Numbered from the stretch's first letter, positions 49,578 through 58,290 are shown. The stretch is 64,000 bases of DNA from Flavobacteriaceae bacterium GF1 (GCA_009797885.1 WNKP01000013.1:1-64000); one strand, 5' to 3'. Numbers and translations are program-made. The notes: generated by a model not told the origin, from the sequence alone.

Positions 49578-49799
49578 GCATTAAAGATAGGGGTTTAATT
49601 TCATGTAAGTCACTCTTAAAAACACTCCAAAAATGGCACTTTTTCACCATTGCGATAAACTCGAAATTGGACGTTGTCCGCATAACTATTTTGCGTTGTA
49701 CGGTTAGCCTTTTTACTAGTTAATTCCACCCATGATTTAACCAAAAAACGAACAAAAATAACTATACATTTCTTAATTTTATGAGAGAAATTTACTATA

Positions 49800-50555
49800 A
49801 TGAAAAAAGCAACCTTAACCCTTTTTATCTTTTTAATAGCGATATCCCTGTATACCCAACAATGGACAGGGCCTGATGGCGGAAATACTATTACCACCTC
49901 GTACAGTGTTGGAATTGGAACTTCAAACCCAAGTGAAAAACTGGTCGTTTATGGCAACATATCAACCAGCGAAGGCGACATCCTATTAACCAACAGCACT
50001 ATCAACCAAGAAGACAGTGGAACCATTAGATGGAATGAGTACAATAACGGTAATCCAAATAAATCAGGAGCATTTATAAGATATAATGGAGATAACAATT
50101 ATTTGCAATTCTTAACCAATACGGAGACCACCGACTATGAGCATATTAGAATTTACAGAGGTGGAAACCTATTGCTTCAGCCTACTTCAGGAGCTGTAGG
50201 AATTGGAACTATTTCCACAGGCTCCCATAAACTTGCAGTGGAAGGTTCAATTGGCGCAAGGGAAATCAAGGTACAAGCCAGTGGTTGGTCCGACTTTGTG
50301 TTCCTTGATGATTACAAGTTGCCCACACTTCAGGAAGTAGAAGACCATATTAAGAAAAAAGGGCACTTACAGGACATCCCCAGTGCCCAGGACGTAGCGG
50401 AAAACGGTATCCGACTTGGGGAAATGGATGCCAGATTATTACAAAAAATAGAGGAATTGACCCTTTATATGATTTCCCTAAAAAAAGAAGTACGCTCACT
50501 TAAAGCACAGAATCAAGATTTACAAAAACAGCTTAACCAAATAAAATCAAGATGA
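49800..50555 (+). CDS. Secreted tail-fiber-like protein A
   Basis: 251 residues with a signal peptide (MKKATLTLFIFLIAISLYT). Typical VGIGTSNPSEKLVVYG and VGIGTISTGSHKLAVEGSIG blocks are beta-helix repeats of tail-fiber-like secreted proteins. The end has SDFVFLDDYKLPTLQEVEDH, HLQDIPSAQDV and a C-terminal coiled coil (KIEELTLYMISLKKEVRSLK). Such proteins are common in Flavobacteriia, probably trimeric, and of unknown function. It shares its first ~47 nt after the signal and its last ~190 nt with the next gene. Confidence 0.8.
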   Translation: MKKATLTLFIFLIAISLYTQQWTGPDGGNTITTSYSVGIGTSNPSEKLVVYGNISTSEGDILLTNSTINQEDSGTIRWNEYNNGNPNKSGAFIRYNGDNNYLQFLTNTETTDYEHIRIYRGGNLLLQPTSGAVGIGTISTGSHKLAVEGSIGAREIKVQASGWSDFVFLDDYKLPTLQEVEDHIKKKGHLQDIPSAQDVAENGIRLGEMDARLLQKIEELTLYMISLKKEVRSLKAQNQDLQKQLNQIKSR

Positions 50556-51493
50556 AAAAAACAATCCTTACCCTTACGGCTTTTTTACTACTACTTTCCT
50601 TAAATGCACAACAATGGACAGGGCCTGATGGCGGAAATACTATTACCACCTCGTATAATGTGGGAATTGGAACAGTATCCCCAGGTTATGCCTTGGACGT
50701 TTATGGAGCTTCCGAAGGACTTCGACTGGGTGATTCAGGAAATTTTATCCTTTTTAGAAATAATACTGGTGGCACCAATGAGATTAGGAGCTACGGCTTG
50801 GGACTGGAAATTGAAACAAGAAATTCCCAAGATATCCTTTTCAACAGCAATAATGGGAGTTCAAGATTGATGACCATCAAAGGTGACGGAAGTGGTATTG
50901 GAATAGGAACAAGTAATCCAACATCAAATTTTGACGTTTACAAGTTTGATGGATCATCCCATGCAAGAATTTACACAAATCAGCATAATGGAATCGCAAA
51001 ACTCGAAATAGCCGGTGGTGTTGCAAGTTTTGGTCCTTCGTATTCAGGTTGGAGTTTATACCATTCATTCAATCACACCGGAAAAGACCTATATGTGAGA
51101 TATGGCCAATCTGGAAATCCGAACTTCGTTTTTAAAGATGAGGGGGCATTGGGAATTGGAACTACTTCCACAGGCTCCCATAAACTTGCCGTGGAAGGTT
51201 CAATTGGTGCAAGGGAAATCAAGGTACAAGCAAGTGGTTGGTCCGATTTTGTTTTCCACGACGATTACAAGTTGGCCACACTTCAAGAGGTAGAAGCCCA
51301 TATTCAGGAAAAAGGACACTTACAGGATATCCCCAGCGCCCAAGAGGTGATGGAAAACGGTATCCAGCTTGGGGAAATGAATGCCAAACTGCTCCAAAAG
51401 ATTGAGGAACTGATGCTCTACACCATCGCGCAACAAAAGGAGATTCAAAAGCTTAAAGAAGAGGTCAAGGTATTGAGGGAGGGTCAGAAGTAA
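50552..51493 (+). CDS. Secreted tail-fiber-like protein B
   Basis: 313 residues, a tandem paralog of the gene before it; the two overlap by 4 nt. The signal peptide is MKKTILTLTAFLLLLSLNA. The N-terminal QQWTGPDGGNTITTSY and the C-terminal block from STGSHKLAVEG through the coiled coil are nearly identical to protein A. The middle (about 40-200) is different: GSSRLMTIKGDGSGIGIGTS, NQHNGIAKLEIAGGVAS. This gives the pair a cassette-like layout with constant ends. Confidence 0.8.
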   Translation: MKKTILTLTAFLLLLSLNAQQWTGPDGGNTITTSYNVGIGTVSPGYALDVYGASEGLRLGDSGNFILFRNNTGGTNEIRSYGLGLEIETRNSQDILFNSNNGSSRLMTIKGDGSGIGIGTSNPTSNFDVYKFDGSSHARIYTNQHNGIAKLEIAGGVASFGPSYSGWSLYHSFNHTGKDLYVRYGQSGNPNFVFKDEGALGIGTTSTGSHKLAVEGSIGAREIKVQASGWSDFVFHDDYKLATLQEVEAHIQEKGHLQDIPSAQEVMENGIQLGEMNAKLLQKIEELMLYTIAQQKEIQKLKEEVKVLREGQK

Positions 51494-51612
51494 AACCAAC
51501 ACTAAGTATTGGGCATCATTGCCGGGTTAAGGGGTACTCCCTTTTGTATTCAAAAACCTGCTTGTTGGTTGGCATGGAACTTTGTACTTTGGGAAAACAA
51601 AAACCATATGCC

Positions 51613-52062
51613 ATGAAATCCCTTTTTGACACAGATGCCCACCAAGAAGTCCTGGACCGATTGCGCAAAATAACGGCGGAGACCCAACCCACCTGGGGAA
51701 AAATGAATGCCGGACAGATGATGCGCCATTGCCAACTCCCCTTGGAAATTGCATTGGGGAGGACCACCTTGCCCAAACCCAATTTTATTATGGGATTACT
51801 GATGAAATCCTTTAAAAAAGGAATGTATGATGACAAACTGTGGAAAAAGAACATGCCTACACCAAAACAGTTTAGAGTGGAGGACAAAAGGGACTTTGAC
51901 AAGGAAAAATCGACCCTAACCCGTTTAGTGACGGATTTCCACGATACCAGAACACAAAAGGATAGGGACCCCCATCCCGCTTTTGGGCATTTTACCTATG
52001 ACCAATGGGGACAAATGCAATACAAACACATAGATCACCATTTTAGACAGTTTGGGGTATAG
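51613..52062 (+). CDS. DUF1569 family protein (DinB-like fold)
   Basis: 149 residues from ATG 51613 (MKSLFDTDAHQEVLDRLRKI); earlier ATGs in the frame add an unlikely N-terminus. TWGKMNAGQMMRHCQLPLEI and YDQWGQMQYKHIDHHFRQFG carry the histidines that could bind a metal in this DinB-like four-helix family. The function is not established. It is cytosolic. Confidence 0.8.
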   Translation: MKSLFDTDAHQEVLDRLRKITAETQPTWGKMNAGQMMRHCQLPLEIALGRTTLPKPNFIMGLLMKSFKKGMYDDKLWKKNMPTPKQFRVEDKRDFDKEKSTLTRLVTDFHDTRTQKDRDPHPAFGHFTYDQWGQMQYKHIDHHFRQFGV

Positions 52063-52071
52063 TATAAAGAT

Positions 52072-52251
52072 CTATCCCTCTTCCTCATCATTTTCGATTA
52101 CCTGTTGTTCAATCCTTGCCCGGGTATCATTAACGCTGCGGTCTTCCTCCATAATTACATTGGAAACACCTATCATAATGGCCATTAAGGCCATGGAGAC
52201 AACGCTTCTGACCATTTTCATAAGTTTACGGACCGCAGTGCTCATTCGCAT
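52072..52251 (-). CDS. 59-residue membrane protein next to mpl
   Basis: Read directly from the minus strand. The gene starts MRMSTAVRKLMKMVRSVVSM, continues ALMAIMIGVSNVIMEEDRSV, and ends in an acidic tail, VIENDEEEG. One Met-rich hydrophobic segment (about 15-33) and a basic N-terminus suggest a single-span protein with its tail outside the cytoplasm. It lies 62 nt downstream of mpl on the same strand, so it may share its mRNA. A shorter start at Met3 is possible. It is not a shadow of another gene, because the opposite frame has no recognisable content. Confidence 0.5.
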   Translation of the reverse strand: MRMSTAVRKLMKMVRSVVSMALMAIMIGVSNVIMEEDRSVNDTRARIEQQVIENDEEEG

Positions 52252-52313
52252 GGCTGATATAGTCCAAAAGCCGTTCCCAAAAAGAATTTCCTGACAAATA
52301 TTCCGAATACAAA

Positions 52314-53666
52314 CTAAAAATGTTCGGCGACCCTATTAAAATCCAGTCCTCCATAGTTGCCGGAACTCATAAGTAATAAAACGGTGTTTGTAAAATCCTG
52401 ACCGAACAAAAATTCTTGAAACGACTGCGGCTCGGTGAATATGATTAGGTCATCACGCTGAAAAGCTTCTGCAATCTGTTGTGCGGATACGGCATCCAAT
52501 TTTTTGATTTCAACGGCTTTCGGGGAATAAAAGACCACTGCATCATCTGCGGCATCCAAAGCCCCCTTGTAATACTTCAAGAATTCGGCATTGAGGCTGC
52601 TGTACGTATGCAACTCCAAACAGGCCAATAGTTTTTTGTTGGGGAACTGCTCCTTTACCGCCTGTGCTGTAGCCTTTACCTTGCTCGGTGCGTGTGCGAA
52701 ATCCTTGAAGGCAACGGATGTTGGTCCTTTAGCAATCTTCTCCATGCGCTTACTGGCCCCTTTAAAGGTTCCTATAGCCTCGTAAAAATCAGCCTCGTCC
52801 ACCCCCATTTGCTGGCAAATCCATTTGGCCCCCATAAGGTTACTGAGGTTGTGTTTTCCAAAGATCTCCAAAGGCATTGGTCCATCTTCAGTTTCCAAAA
52901 AGGTAATCCCATTGTCCACTGCATACTCGGGGGTTTCATAAGGTAACTTGCGAATAGTGTTTTGCGAAGCTTCAACTACTTTTTTTACTTCCAGATCTTC
53001 TGCATTGTAAGTGATGCTCCCTCCTTTTACAATACCATCCACAAAAACCTGAAACTGTTCCAAATAGTTTTCATAGGTAGGAAAAACATTGATATGATCC
53101 CAGGCAATTCCACTCAAGAGTGCAATATTGGCTTGATATAAATGGAATTTGGGCCTACGGTCAATCGGTGAACTTAAATACTCATCCCCTTCCAGGACGA
53201 TAAAATCATTTTCTTCGGTGAGATGTACCATTCGCTCAAAACCCTCCAGTTGTGCACCCACCATATAGTCCACTTCAATGCCATTATAATGCAGCACATG
53301 AAGGATCATTGAGGTAATCGTGGTCTTGCCATGGCTTCCCCCTATAACGACCCGGGTCTTATTCCTGGACATCTCATAAAGGAACTCCGGATAGGAATAT
53401 ATCTTTACCCCCATTTGCTGCGCCCGATGCAATTCCGGATTATCGGGTTTCGCATGCATTCCCAGAATCACGGCATCCAAATCCGCTGTAATTTTCTCTG
53501 GAAACCATCCGAATTCGCTGGGCAACAGACCTTTTTCATCCAATCGGCTTTTGGAAGGTTCAAAAATAACATCATCACTACCGGTTACCCGATAGCCTTT
53601 GTACTCAAGGGCCAAAGCCAGATTGTGCATGGCACTCCCGCCAATGGCAATAAAATGAATGTGCAT
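52314..53666 (-). CDS. mpl: UDP-MurNAc:L-Ala-gamma-D-Glu-meso-DAP ligase
   Basis: 450 residues from ATG 53666 (MHIHFIAIGGSAMHNLALAL); a start seven codons upstream would lie in the promoter. The Mur-ligase P-loop is VVIGGSHGKTTITSMILHVL; SGIAWDHINVFPTYENY and FKDFAHAPSKVKATAQ are the conserved Mpl-type blocks. It recycles murein tripeptide by joining it to UDP-MurNAc in the cytoplasm. Confidence 0.92.
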   Translation of the reverse strand: MHIHFIAIGGSAMHNLALALEYKGYRVTGSDDVIFEPSKSRLDEKGLLPSEFGWFPEKITADLDAVILGMHAKPDNPELHRAQQMGVKIYSYPEFLYEMSRNKTRVVIGGSHGKTTITSMILHVLHYNGIEVDYMVGAQLEGFERMVHLTEENDFIVLEGDEYLSSPIDRRPKFHLYQANIALLSGIAWDHINVFPTYENYLEQFQVFVDGIVKGGSITYNAEDLEVKKVVEASQNTIRKLPYETPEYAVDNGITFLETEDGPMPLEIFGKHNLSNLMGAKWICQQMGVDEADFYEAIGTFKGASKRMEKIAKGPTSVAFKDFAHAPSKVKATAQAVKEQFPNKKLLACLELHTYSSLNAEFLKYYKGALDAADDAVVFYSPKAVEIKKLDAVSAQQIAEAFQRDDLIIFTEPQSFQEFLFGQDFTNTVLLLMSSGNYGGLDFNRVAEHF

Positions 53667-53684
53667 TCCGTAAAAATTTCCGCC

Positions 53685-53692
53685 CAAAGATA
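53685..53692 (-). promoter_or_regulatory. -7 box of mpl
   Basis: TATCTTTG on the minus strand is a full match to TAnnTTTG, 18 nt before the ATG at 53666. It supports that start over the in-frame ATG at 53687. No good -33 box was found. Confidence 0.4.
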
Positions 53693-53741
53693 GCCAATGA
53701 CCTTGAGGAATATTTTTAACTTGAACCAGAAAATTAAGAAT

Positions 53742-54053
53742 ATGAACCTATCAGAACTACCGTCCAAGGAAATTATGCCCGGTTACCATGGGAAACTGGT
53801 TCACGGAGACACCATGAGTTGGGCGTTTTGGACCGTTGATAAGGGGGCTGAAGTTCCCGAGCATCACCACCCTCACGAACAAATAATGCACGTGGTGGAA
53901 GGTGAGTTTGAATTCACTGTAGATGGGGAAACCGCCATTTACAAACCTGGAGATGTGGTTGTGATACCCTCGAATTCACCCCATGGTGGAAAAGCCTTGA
54001 CCCCGTGTAAGCTCATGGATATTTTTAGTCCGGTAAGGGAGGAGTATAAATAG
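53742..54053 (+). CDS. Small cupin-domain protein
   Basis: 103 residues from ATG 53742 (MNLSELPSKEIMPGYHGK); an earlier start is possible but unlikely. Cupin motif 1 is EVPEHHHPHEQIMHVVEGEF, motif 2 PGDVVVIPSNSPHGG, which supply three His and one Glu for a metal. It is a one-domain cupin of unknown substrate. It is divergent from mpl. Confidence 0.85.
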   Translation: MNLSELPSKEIMPGYHGKLVHGDTMSWAFWTVDKGAEVPEHHHPHEQIMHVVEGEFEFTVDGETAIYKPGDVVVIPSNSPHGGKALTPCKLMDIFSPVREEYK

Positions 54054-54081
54054 TTAATGGTTGATGATTGATGGTAAGTGG

Positions 54082-54115
54082 TTAGGTGTTAGGTGTTAGG
54101 TGTTAGGTGTTAGGA
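54082..54115 (+). repeat. TTAGGTG tandem repeat before the SDR gene
   Basis: Four exact copies of the heptamer TTAGGTG (54082-54109) are followed by a fifth degenerate copy, TTAGGAG, which contains AGGAG at 54112-54116. That AGGAG lies 12 nt before the TTG start of the SDR gene and could be its Shine-Dalgarno sequence. Low-complexity TTAGT/TTGATG-type sequence surrounds it. Confidence 0.6.
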
Positions 54116-54128
54116 GAAAAATATTGTT

Positions 54129-54914
54129 TTGGTCATAGATTTAAAAGGAAAAAGAGCCCTCGTGGGCGGCAGTAGTCAGGGTATAGGAAGAGCCATCGCT
54201 GTTCAACTGGCCAAAAGTGGCGCCAGTGTTACCCTAATGGCAAGAAGTGGGGACAAAATGAAATCCCTTATAAAAAATCTACCCACGGATAAAGGTCAGG
54301 AGCATAACTATCTTATAGTGGATTTTACCAAATATGAGGCTTATGAATCCATTATTTCCCGTTTTTTCAAGGAAAACACGGTGGATATCCTGGTCAATAA
54401 TACCCAAGGCCCGGAAGCTGGGGGTGCATTGGAAAAAAAGGTAGCGGATTATCAAAATGCTTTTGATCTGCTGTTCAAATCCGTTGTCCTTACCACCCAA
54501 ATGGCCCTAACACACATGCAAAAACAGGGATGGGGACGTATCATCAACGTAGCTTCAATATCGGTCAAGGAACCATTGAATTATCTGGCCTTGTCCAATT
54601 CCATTCGGGCGGCAGTGGTTACCTGGGCCAAAAGCTTGGCCATTGATGTTGCCAAAGACGGTATCACTGTTAATAATATCTTGACCGGTTATTTTGATAC
54701 GGAACGTATTGCCCAATTGAACGCCAAAAAGGCCGAAAAAATGGGGATTGGCAGCGCCGAAGTACGAAAAGCCATGGAAAATAGTGTTCCTGCACAACGA
54801 ATTGGCAAGCCTGAAGAATATGGGTATTTGGTTGCATTTTTAGCTTCGGACAAAGCCGCTTATATTAATGGCACCAATATCCCCATTGATGGTGGATTAC
54901 TAAAGTCCCTTTAA
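54129..54914 (+). CDS. SDR family oxidoreductase with altered active site
   Basis: 261 residues from a TTG start. The cofactor motif GGSSQGIGRAIA (13-24) replaces the usual TGxxxGIG start; NNTQGPE (90-96) is the NNAG equivalent. Catalytic Ser143 (INVASIS) and Tyr152 (NYLALS) are present, but the Lys of YxxxK is Ser156, as in some FabG-like groups. It ends INGTNIPIDGGLLKSL, the usual SDR end. It may still bind NAD(P) but reduce poorly. An ATT at 54123 is an alternative start. It is coupled to the CPBP gene by an overlapping TAATG. Confidence 0.82.
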   Translation: MVIDLKGKRALVGGSSQGIGRAIAVQLAKSGASVTLMARSGDKMKSLIKNLPTDKGQEHNYLIVDFTKYEAYESIISRFFKENTVDILVNNTQGPEAGGALEKKVADYQNAFDLLFKSVVLTTQMALTHMQKQGWGRIINVASISVKEPLNYLALSNSIRAAVVTWAKSLAIDVAKDGITVNNILTGYFDTERIAQLNAKKAEKMGIGSAEVRKAMENSVPAQRIGKPEEYGYLVAFLASDKAAYINGTNIPIDGGLLKSL

Positions 54915-55660
54915 TGGATTTCTTTAGATCCTATTTAAACGGAGTATTAAAATTCAACTGGCAGCTTGGCTTATTTCTAATCTTTCTGTTGGGCGTTCCC
55001 AGGTTCATTACCGTATTGCAGGCCAATAAAACAGGGGACTATCGCTTTACCTCCATCATATTTGTAGTCATGTGGCTTTTGCCCTTTTTACTATTGAACG
55101 GACTGGGAAGAAAAGAAATAGGCATCCGAAAACCACCTAGTGGAAAGGGATTATTGATTGGAATCCTTGTGGGGATCCTTTTCTGTGGCCTGGTATGGTT
55201 TATTGGGGATTTGCTTTATGGAAATTCAACCATAAACTGGCTCGTATATATTTCCAAATCCTACATTATTCCAAATTCGGCCGATCTGCACGAACATCGA
55301 TTGATGTACTTCCTCATTTTTGGATTCACCAGCATGATTTTTAGTCCGATTGGGGAAGAGTTGATGTACCGTGGTTTTATACATCGATGCTTTACCCAAA
55401 AATTTGGGTCAACTGGAGCATCCTATATTGATAGTGGGGCATTTGCCCTTACCCATTTGGCACATTTTGGAATATTATATACCAATGGAGGTTGGATATT
55501 TCGTCCTATTCCCGCCCTACTATGGGTAATTCTTATGTTTGTTGCCTCAAGAATTTTCTTTTTTGTCAAACAGCGGTCGAGTTCAATTCTTGGAGCGATT
55601 TTATCCCACGCCTTTTTCAACCTCACCATGACCTATTTTATCTTCTATTTTATCCTTTGA
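54914..55660 (+). CDS. CPBP family intramembrane metalloprotease
   Basis: 248 residues with about seven membrane segments. The catalytic motifs are EExxxR at 148-153 (SPIGEELMYRGFIHRCF), FxxxH with His181 (FALTHLAHFG) and His232 (ILSHAFFNLTMTYFIF). CPBP/Abi proteins act in prenyl-protein processing or bacteriocin immunity; the target here is unknown. The ATG overlaps the SDR stop. Confidence 0.85.
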   Translation: MDFFRSYLNGVLKFNWQLGLFLIFLLGVPRFITVLQANKTGDYRFTSIIFVVMWLLPFLLLNGLGRKEIGIRKPPSGKGLLIGILVGILFCGLVWFIGDLLYGNSTINWLVYISKSYIIPNSADLHEHRLMYFLIFGFTSMIFSPIGEELMYRGFIHRCFTQKFGSTGASYIDSGAFALTHLAHFGILYTNGGWIFRPIPALLWVILMFVASRIFFFVKQRSSSILGAILSHAFFNLTMTYFIFYFIL

Positions 55661-55729
55661 CGTTTTTAAATAATTGATATCCAGTTATTTTTGAGTATCT
55701 TAACAGTCTAACCAATAAAAATCCCATGC

Positions 55730-56104
55730 ATGAATTCAAAAGTTTTTATGGTAATCCGAATCCTATTAGGATTGTTTGTATTGGTCTTTGGACTAAACAA
55801 ATTCCTGAACTTTCTTCCCGCTCCGGAAGTATCGGGTGATGCCGGGGCGTACTTTGGTGCATTGGTCAGTTCAAAGACCATAATGTTGGTAGCCTTAGTG
55901 GAAGTTCTTGCCGGCCTCGCCTTGCTCTTGAATAAGTTTGGTGCATTAATGGCCGTTATTCTAATGAGCGTCTCGGTTTGCGCGGTGTTATTCCATGCTA
56001 CCTTGGCTCCCGAAGGTATTGGACCGGCATTGGGCCTTCTAATTTTTAACGTTTTGATCTTAATTGGATACAAAGACCGATATAAGGATATCCTTAGGGC
56101 CTAA
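55730..56104 (+). CDS. DoxX family membrane protein
   Basis: 124 residues with four membrane helices; the first carries VIRILLGLFVLVFGLNKFLN, and the second and third AGLALLLNKFGALMAVILMS. The DoxX family includes redox-linked membrane proteins of varied function. A terminator follows at 56126-56156. Confidence 0.85.
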   Translation: MNSKVFMVIRILLGLFVLVFGLNKFLNFLPAPEVSGDAGAYFGALVSSKTIMLVALVEVLAGLALLLNKFGALMAVILMSVSVCAVLFHATLAPEGIGPALGLLIFNVLILIGYKDRYKDILRA

Positions 56105-56125
56105 AATCTTATCGTTTTCAGTAGT

Positions 56126-56156
56126 AAAAGTCCTTGTTCAAACAAGGGCTTTTTTT
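56126..56156 (+). terminator. Terminator after the DoxX gene
   Basis: AAAAGTCCTTGT pairs with ACAAGGGCTTTT (12 bp with one G-U wobble, loop TCAA), followed by a T-run. It starts 22 nt after the DoxX stop and also points toward the convergent LytTR gene. Confidence 0.75.
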
Positions 56157-56211
56157 ATTCCCATCGCACCTTGCCCATTGAAAACCAAAGCTATACATAT
56201 AGCCAATATGA

Positions 56212-56934
56212 TCAAAAACTCATCTTATCCTTAAACAGATAGGATTGCCTTCGCGACACCTCCACTTCATCACCGTTCTGCATGGTCAATTTCAGCTTTC
56301 CGTTAAACCAGGGTACCACATTTTTGATGAAATTGGTATTTACAATTTGTTGGCGATTGACTCTAAAAAAGTTGGTGTCGGGGAGTTTCTCCTCAATTTG
56401 GTTTAACGATTTATACAGCATTGGCCTTTCATCATTAAAAAAGACCCTGGAGTAATTCCCCACAATTTCAAAATGTGAAATCTCACCAATTTTTACCAGC
56501 CAGCATTTTTCCCCGTCCTTAATGAAAATCTGGCTGGACGCCGTTAACCTTTGGGTTTGGGACTCATTTCCCTTACCCTCCAATTGATCTCTTGCTTTTT
56601 CAATTGCACGATCAAAACGTTTTTGGTTAATGGGTTTTAACAGATAATCCAGGGCATTGTACTCGAAGGACTTAATGGCATATTCATCAAAGGCCGTGGT
56701 AAAAATAGTAATGGGTACTTCATCCAATAGCTCCAATAGCTCAAAACCGTCCTTCTCTGGCATATTGATATCCAAAAACAGCAGATCCGGTCTTGTATTT
56801 TGAATCAACTCAAAGCCCATGTCCACATTCTCCGCTTCACCTATCAATTCAATGCTGGTATGGGGTTTGAGCAGTTCCTTTAGCTCATTTCGCGCCAATC
56901 TGGAATCTTCGACGATTACGGCCTTAATGTTCAT
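56212..56934 (-). CDS. LytTR-family response regulator
   Basis: 240 residues. The receiver has MNIKAVIVEDSRLARNELKE and the phosphate acceptor Asp55 (LLFLDINMPEKDGF), with the TTAFDEYAIKSFEYNALDYL helix. The C-terminal LytTR domain has FIKDGEKCWLVKIGEISHFE and VNRQQIVNTNFIKNV. It binds DNA and acts with the histidine kinase gene whose stop overlaps its start by 4 nt (ATGA). Confidence 0.93.
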   Translation of the reverse strand: MNIKAVIVEDSRLARNELKELLKPHTSIELIGEAENVDMGFELIQNTRPDLLFLDINMPEKDGFELLELLDEVPITIFTTAFDEYAIKSFEYNALDYLLKPINQKRFDRAIEKARDQLEGKGNESQTQRLTASSQIFIKDGEKCWLVKIGEISHFEIVGNYSRVFFNDERPMLYKSLNQIEEKLPDTNFFRVNRQQIVNTNFIKNVVPWFNGKLKLTMQNGDEVEVSRRQSYLFKDKMSF

Positions 56935-57986
56935 GACAAGGGTATTTTAATATCTGCTACGACTTCATTTTCAGCTTCACCAAGTTCAAACGAAGCATTA
57001 TCGCCATACAACAGTTTTAAACGTTGCTTAATGTTCTTAAGACCAAGTTGCGTTGAATCCTTTGCTATACGAAGCCTTCCCGTATTCTTAACCTGTATTC
57101 TTAGATATTCCCCATTTTTTTGGGTGGATAGGGAAATTTTGCCGCCCTGTTTTAAATTGGCAATACCGTGCTTTGCTGCATTTTCAACCAACAATTGAAT
57201 CAGCATTGGTGGAATGTGTATGTTTCGTGTTTCCCTATCAATTTTTTTATCAAATTCCAGTCGATCTTCAAACTGAATTTTTGAGAGGGCAATATAATTA
57301 TCCACCATTTCCAATTCTTCCTCCAAAGCTATACCGTCCACACTGTTCTGGGTCAACGAATACCGTAGCATTTCGGATAATTTCGTCAGCATTTCCCTTG
57401 ATTTCTCGACATCTTCCAACATTAACCCCCTAATATTATTCAAACTATTGAACATAAAGTGGGGATTGATCTGACTTTTTAACGTATTCAACTGCGCTTG
57501 TTTTAAAGTCGTGTTGAGTTCCAATCGTTCCACCCGATTTTTGTTGGCCTTTAGGATAAGTTTAATGACCAAATAGCACACCACCCAAGAACCGACTATA
57601 AACACCGACTGAAATACCAAGAGCCAAACATTGTCAAAAGCTTTTAACACCTGTTTTTGGGCTTCTGTGATATCAGGGCCCAACTTGGCATAGGCATAAC
57701 CAAGACCATAACTAGAAATCCCATAAAGTGCGGCTGCCAATACTGTACCAATGGCAATCTTTAAAAGCTTTTCGAGGTTAAAATTTTCAAGAACCATGTT
57801 CTTTATATAGTAGCGTAAAGCTGTTGTTGACACTACCCCAATCAGGGTTCCTGCGATTACATTAAAAATTACAAAAGACGGACCCAATTTGTCCAAAAAG
57901 AAGATGGAGGTCAAACTTAAAAAGCCCCATCCGGCAAACTGGAGTATCCAAAAAATCCTGTTCCTGTTCTTGTCCGTAATATTCAT
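56931..57986 (-). CDS. LytS-type sensor histidine kinase
   Basis: 351 residues. About four membrane segments lie in the first 145 residues. The kinase core then begins with LKSQINPHFMFNSLNNIRGL; His176 is the phosphorylation site of the His_kinase (LytS) family. The ATPase part has LVENAAKHGIANLKQGGKIS and LGLKNIKQRLKLLYG. With the next gene it forms a two-component system; the signal is unknown. Confidence 0.92.
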   Translation of the reverse strand: MNITDKNRNRIFWILQFAGWGFLSLTSIFFLDKLGPSFVIFNVIAGTLIGVVSTTALRYYIKNMVLENFNLEKLLKIAIGTVLAAALYGISSYGLGYAYAKLGPDITEAQKQVLKAFDNVWLLVFQSVFIVGSWVVCYLVIKLILKANKNRVERLELNTTLKQAQLNTLKSQINPHFMFNSLNNIRGLMLEDVEKSREMLTKLSEMLRYSLTQNSVDGIALEEELEMVDNYIALSKIQFEDRLEFDKKIDRETRNIHIPPMLIQLLVENAAKHGIANLKQGGKISLSTQKNGEYLRIQVKNTGRLRIAKDSTQLGLKNIKQRLKLLYGDNASFELGEAENEVVADIKIPLS

Positions 57987-58008
57987 TAAGATTTAGAAAA
58001 ATGATTCT

Positions 58009-58290
58009 TTACAGGGACCAAAGGTAGATAAGTTTGCCCACTGCAAATCCCAATCCAAAAAATAGGGTCGTTAAACTCAAGGTAACTAGGGCAACCTTCT
58101 TTTTGGTAAGTGGGTTGGTCATACATTTTTTTACCAATTGTTTGTCCTTTTGGTATCCAAAAAAGAGTATAAGAACCGCGCTAATGACCATTAATGTGGC
58201 CCAGATAAGATCTGCCTTTTGGAACATGGATACCAAAGTCGCCACAACCAAAATGGCTCCGGCCAAATACAATGCGTTTCTGGTTTTCAT
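58009..58290 (-). CDS. Small membrane protein upstream of the kinase
   Basis: 93 residues with three hydrophobic segments: ALYLAGAILVVATLVSMF, LIWATLMVISAVLILFFGY and VALVTLSLTTLFFGLGFAVG. A basic loop (KDKQLVKKCMTNPLTKKK) lies between the second and third. It lies 22 nt before the kinase gene on the same strand, so it is likely in the operon. The function is unknown. Confidence 0.65.
   Translation of the reverse strand: MKTRNALYLAGAILVVATLVSMFQKADLIWATLMVISAVLILFFGYQKDKQLVKKCMTNPLTKKKVALVTLSLTTLFFGLGFAVGKLIYLWSL

Noticed and set aside
49616-49897. A 93-residue minus-strand open frame upstream of the tail-fiber genes
   Set aside because: It overlaps the signal-peptide end of a well-supported gene on the other strand and has no recognisable content.
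52052-52294. An 80-residue forward open frame overlapping the end of the DUF1569 gene
   Set aside because: Its content is low in recognisable signal, and the opposite strand carries the more credible 59-residue membrane protein.
54082-54115. A CRISPR-like array
   Set aside because: The repeats are 7 bp with no spacers; it is a simple tandem repeat.
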